From Dryococelus australis (Eukaryota > Arthropoda > Insecta > Phasmatodea > Phasmatidae): a DNA stretch of 64,000 nucleotides. The notes beneath the pieces were generated by a model. It made no database searches. It was not told where the DNA came from and saw only the letters and a program-made list of their open reading frames with translations. Shown here piece by piece: positions 60,151 to 64,000 of the stretch; within the stretch, counting starts at the first letter, position 1; each line of letters begins with the position of its first letter. Position numbers and translations under genes: made by a program. Location of the stretch: contig CM057002.1 in the NCBI GenBank assembly GCA_029891345.1, forward strand, positions 16,604,795 through 16,668,794, in the 5' to 3' direction.

Positions 60151-61100
60151 GAAGGATAGGGAATGGGAAGATGACTTCTGTGGTGAAGCTGCTCGACAGT
60201 GGCATAGTCTTTGGGATTACAGACTGAGGGTGTCTTCTCTTAGTTCCTTCATCTCGTGCTCTTTGAGCATGTTATAGTGGTCAGTGCTTAGCCTGCAGAA
60301 AGTCTTCAGCCTTGTGCAGACTGGAAGATAGGCTTAGCTGCCACTTGCCATTTGGCCTAGTGAGCGTCACACTTTGAAGACAATTTCTCAGCCTTATGCA
60401 GACTGGAAGAGAGGGTGGATGGTCACCTACCCCTACTGCTCTCTCTGCCTTATGCAGACTGTAGGGATGGCGACTACCCTGAGCCTGGGATGGCTTTTTC
60501 TATTTATACTAAAATTCTCGACTTGTAGGCTTCCAGAGGGGTGCAGGGATGGCTAGCCTCTCTCCGCAAGGGTTGTTTATTAGAGCTGCATTGCAGTGCT
60601 ACCCTTTTCTTATCTCCTGTGGTGGAGGCGCTGACATATCTCATCGCCTCGGTGCAAGAGGCTGTGAGCTCCAGTAAACTGGGTGCTATGCTCTAGTAGG
60701 AAATCTTGAAACTTGCTTATCTTCTGAGAAGGGTGTCGATGGCTCATCAAAAAGTAAAATTCCTGCGTTGGGGATAGGGCAACCGCGTGATGGCTTTTAA
60801 GTAGATAGTACAAATTCCCCAAACACGTGTCTGTAGTCGCACGTGACATGATGATTGTGGACCCTGTAGGCACATGATTTAATGTACTAAAGCAAACAGG
60901 ACTTGCCAAAATGAGCGCTGGTGCTTGACGATGGGGCAAAGTTGGAAGTAGAGAGCACATGTCAACTGCGCAGGAATGCGTCACACGTCAACATCTTGTG
61001 GTTTCCAGCGAGATGTTTGCTGCAGTGAACACAGATACTCCAACACAGTGAGTGATGATGCAACTCCAGTAGTGTCCTGGACAGACTATACATGATAGGA
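60151..61100 (-). mobile_element. LTR fossil, family B, copy 3 (reverse orientation)
   Basis: On the minus strand it matches the upstream half of copies 1 and 2: CACGTGTTTGGGGAATTTGT and GACAAATCTTGAAAC-type blocks, CATCGTCAAGCACCAGCGCT, and a TATA box (AGTATAAATAGAAAAAGCC, about 60508). Downstream of the TATA the plus strand shows CTTATGCAGACTGGAAGA repeated two to three times (60394-60465), a variant of the CTGCRAAGACCGGAG motif. Only the promoter half remains. Confidence 0.6.
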
Positions 61101-62472
61101 CAAATCTTCACCTGATCACTTGAGTTATTAGTGAAAGACCTCAAAATTGGGTGAGAGGAACCCCAAAAAAGTAAAGGACAGCAGTCAGATTGGGGATTAG
61201 TTGTCTAAACAAAGGTAAAGATACTGTGATGAAATATTTAAACTGAACCGCATTGGTTCATAGCACCACAGAATGGTACGGCCAGTGATCTTGACGTTCA
61301 TAGTGCGAGACATTACACGTATGATCCATTTTTCCAGTCGTCAACCCTACTTGGGTAAGATGAGTGTGACACAACTTAAGGAACACTAGATAAACCAGAG
61401 TCATTGCAGCGAAGCTGAAGACACAATAGATGCTATTCCCCACCAGACACCCCAATAAGTGATCTGCCACTAATACCACAGCAATACTACAGTGGCAATA
61501 CTTGATGGATGTGACTTAAACAGAATGATTTCTCCAGGCTAGATCAATTGTCTTTGGATTGAGCTCTAGTTTGAGGGGTTTAAAGTGGGACTTGACCGAG
61601 GTCTATTCCTGAAAGGCTTCCTGAAAGCTTAGGCTTCAGTACCACGCTGTTTCCTTCTCTGTGAACTGTCCTAAGGATACTGTCAAGGCACAGGAACCCT
61701 TAACATCACTGTAGCACAGCCTTGGCTGCAAGACAATCTTGAGTATGTACCAATGTACTGTGCAGTTCTTTCTTATTCAGGTTTAGACACATCTCTTACT
61801 TCACTCCGTGGAACCCACTCCACTACTGTACTACAAATATTAATTAACTGCAATCCACAGCTGGCCAACTGGTAATTTTAAAATAAAAATGTTCAAGGCA
61901 ACTAAGTCCACATCAGCTAATGGATGTTTTCCCATAAGCTGGCTGCTATGTGACATGGAGATATTAAGTGTATTCAGTAATTCTTCTTAGTTGGCACATT
62001 TATAGAGTTTGTACCTTCACTGCAAGAAATCCTCACGATGAAACCTCTGCAGACAGTAACTGTTTCTTTCCAAAGTTTCCAAAATTCATTTTGTAATGAT
62101 CCAGGGTGTGGGTACTGTGGAAGGCTTCTGGCTGGTCCTTGGTTCTGTAACTTTGATCTGATGAATTTGGGTAATAGTAACAAGTGCAGAATTGTAATGA
62201 ATTATAACAATGTAAAGCATTTTACGAAAACTGTGATGAGAGAGATGCACTCCCCTGAAATAATTTCCACTCTACCTATCAGAGATCAAGTGAAAACTTA
62301 CTAGAGAACAAGAAATTGCTACAGCAGCAAAAGAAACCAACTCCTGAAAACAAAATATCATAAAAATATACACTAAATTGGCTATTATTTTTGCTATTCA
62401 TTTTTTTTCCACACCAGTCAACAGGTACAGAAAGTTAATAGTCAAGCCATAATTCTAGATTCAGACACTTAC
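61101..62472. other. Intron with unrecognised ORFs
   Basis: No transposon ends found. The plus-strand ORF 62038-62304 (88 codons, FCNDPGCGYCGRLLAGPWFC in its first third) has a small Cys cluster but no family that I know and no splice support. The minus-strand ORF 61258-61479 is hydrophobic without motif. Otherwise featureless. Confidence 0.4.
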
Positions 62473-62594
62473 ATGTTTTGTTTGAACAGTACTGTTATCA
62501 GCAGGTGAAGGAAGTTCATCTTTGTTGCTGCGATAGTGTCTTTTATTCTGTACACTGTCTTCCTTCCTGTGCACTTCAAAGTCATCATCCACTT
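62473..62594 (-). CDS. Host RS/RGG-like gene, exon
   Basis: A 122-base exon with acceptor AAAATTTGTGTTGCAG and donor GTAAGTGTC (minus strand). The first two bases AA need one base from the upstream exon. The rest encodes VDDDFEVHRKEDSVQNKRHY, then RSNKDELPSPADNSTVQTKH, ending on a whole codon that joins RSGDNSNH of the large exon. The charged, low-complexity composition fits. The plus-strand ORF at 62478-62663 is its antisense shadow. Confidence 0.82.
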
Positions 62595-62706
62595 CTGCAA
62601 CACAAATTTTTTTTTTCTACGTTCGTTAAATTATTTGTGCTGCCTGAGATACACAACATATAATTTTATAACTGTGAATTAAGACCACCTTAAGGCCTTT
62701 GCTTAC
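62595..62706. other. Short intron of the host gene
   Basis: A 112-base interval with a good acceptor at its lower end and GTAAGC donor at its upper end. It counts as an intron only if exon 62707-62755 is real. Confidence 0.45.
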
Positions 62707-62755
62707 CTGAAACTTTTCGTTGTGTTTGAGGCACCCACAAAGACAACAATAAGAG
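62707..62755 (-). CDS. Possible upstream exon of the host gene
   Basis: A strong donor (TTTCAG|GTAAGC) sits at 62706, and the open frame LLLLSLWVPQTQRKVS leaves one G, which with AA of exon 62473-62594 gives Glu (QTQRKVSEVDDDF). The candidate acceptor (GCCAATATAG) has no polypyrimidine tract, and the hydrophobic LLLLSLW start is unlike the rest, so the exon could begin elsewhere or be spurious. Confidence 0.4.
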
Positions 62756-64000
62756 CTATATTGGCACGTGCATCAAGCACCATGTTACCTCTATGCACAA
62801 ATCACTATATTGGTATACAATCTTTCCATATGCCTAACTCTGAGATGAAGCAGTGATCTTACAATTTTCTTGATGGGCAATTTGGTGTGAAGTTCAGTGT
62901 AATCCTCTATACACGTTTTGCATGTATTTCCAGTGCCTGGCAGATGTCTGGGCACATCTCTCAGAGGGAAAGCAGGGTGAACACTGTAAGGGTGAGGAGA
63001 TGTACATGCAGTAATGGTGTCATAATATTAGTTATCTCACAAATATCAGGTGGAGCATATTTATAGCTGTTGCCAAAGAATGAAAACCAAATATTTGAGA
63101 GAAGGTGAACATGCTGCCAGGTTACTATAACATCCCTCAGCTACGGACTAGTCTGCGACTGTCTACAGACCAGAGGGAACTTGCATTCCCATATGTCTGG
63201 GACACTATTATACTTGGAACATTTTGATGCGCCATGGGTGACGTCCATGAACTCTCTGCCTCACCTGTGCTCTCCCCCACTCTAAGCCATGCAGTCGCCA
63301 GCCTCTCAAGATGTCAGCATAGTTACCTACAAGTGGTCCCTAGAGGTCTGCTGCCGCCCGAGTGCCAACAACCCATGCCGCATGTGCACCTGCTTTGGCG
63401 ACCTGGTTGCATTCTGCTCCCTGAGGTGACCTTCCAGCCCAGGATACCAAACATGCAATCCAATCGCGCAGCAGGGAGTCTGTACCGCCTTGCTGGCACA
63501 ACCCCCCCATGTGATTCAGCTTTGCTATTAGGGGTCGCCTCACCCCACCATTCCCACACGAGTCATATACTCTCTTGGCAATCAGGTTACCCTACCTCTC
63601 AAACATCCTGGGCTTAGACTGGGATCATATGTCATTTATTCTGAGTAAATTTATATAACACCATACCTAAATGTTTTACCAATCTGTTCCCTGGTTCCTA
63701 CCAGCGATCTGCCATCCTCTCAGATTCAGGCGAGACCTGAGTTCCAAAAGTCCTTCAGGCTTATACTAACCACACCATTATTTGTTCTCTACCTCAAGCT
63801 GGATATCTGGTTACCAGTGATAACACTGCTACCCTAAGTACCACTGGGGCAGAGAGCAACCCTTGCAACGAGACCTACCTGAAGGAGACTTGGGTTACCA
63901 ATGACACCATCACTGCTCTGGGCTCTCAGGGGAGTGGGCATAACTATCCCTAGGAGTATGTGCATCCCCCAAGTTGTAAACATGACCTGATTCAGCTGAG
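62756..64000. other. Unassigned sequence; GC-richer at the end
   Basis: AT-rich to about 63100, then GC-richer. The 127-codon plus-strand ORF at 63234-63617 and minus-strand ORFs over the same bases overlap without a clear winner. Its composition (Pro/Ser/His, CQQPMPHVHLLWRPGC) resembles the LTR leaders elsewhere in the window. I see no domain, splice pair or terminal repeat. Confidence 0.4.

Noticed and set aside
63234-63617. 127-codon plus-strand ORF as a gene
   Set aside because: Overlapping frames on the other strand are equally open, composition is repeat-like, and no domain or splice signals were found.

Overview
The window is eukaryotic nuclear DNA, most likely from an arthropod with a large, transposon-rich genome, probably an insect. 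The evidence is short exons (85 to 122 bases, plus one of about 850) with clean GT-AG borders separated by 2 to 24 kb introns. The introns are packed with nested pogo/Tigger, Tc1, mariner, hAT and Academ-like DNA transposons, tRNA-derived SINEs and LTR-retrotransposon fossils. There are no rRNA genes, CRISPR arrays or bacterial operons. I cannot name the species.

One host gene appears to run across almost the whole window on the minus strand, from about 62755 down to 4663. Most of its exons lack a Met and are short. I see six well-supported exons and one weaker one: 62707-62755 (weak), 62473-62594, 44205-45056, 20869-20962, 17936-18055, 10027-10118 and 4663-4747. All junction phases agree. 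Together they give about 470 residues of Arg/Ser/Gly/Tyr/Glu-rich, probably disordered protein, and both ends lie outside the window. The large exon carries eight 16-residue repeats of the type SGYDQREEKYVERGGR, then five 11-residue repeats of the type SSYEQREDRGR. I do not recognise the gene.

The rest is intron. From 1 to 22 kb there are an LTR fragment, microsatellites, three full-length 1.5 to 1.8 kb pogo/Tigger-like elements with TA duplications, two SINEs, a Tigger copy split by a hAT MITE with a perfect 8-bp duplication, and a Tc1 relic. From 22.8 to 39.7 kb pieces of a BED-finger hAT transposon lie in order but are separated by an Academ-like transposon (about 23.3-29.0 kb, with 74-bp terminal inverted repeats) and by several LTR fossils. 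From 40.35 to 44.04 kb a widespread arthropod 'SGQNKN' protein family lies between 29-bp inverted repeats, which marks it as a DNA transposon; a GC-rich insertion with a perfect 167-bp tandem duplication splits it. From 45.2 to 48.3 kb a mariner element holds two hAT MITEs, each with a perfect 8-bp target duplication. From 49.9 to 61.1 kb LTR fossils dominate, with a further hAT element at 54420-56260.

My best candidates for something undescribed are the hidden repeat-bearing host gene and the two TIR-bounded multi-domain transposons at 23.3-29.0 kb and 40.35-44.04 kb. All similarities were judged by eye.
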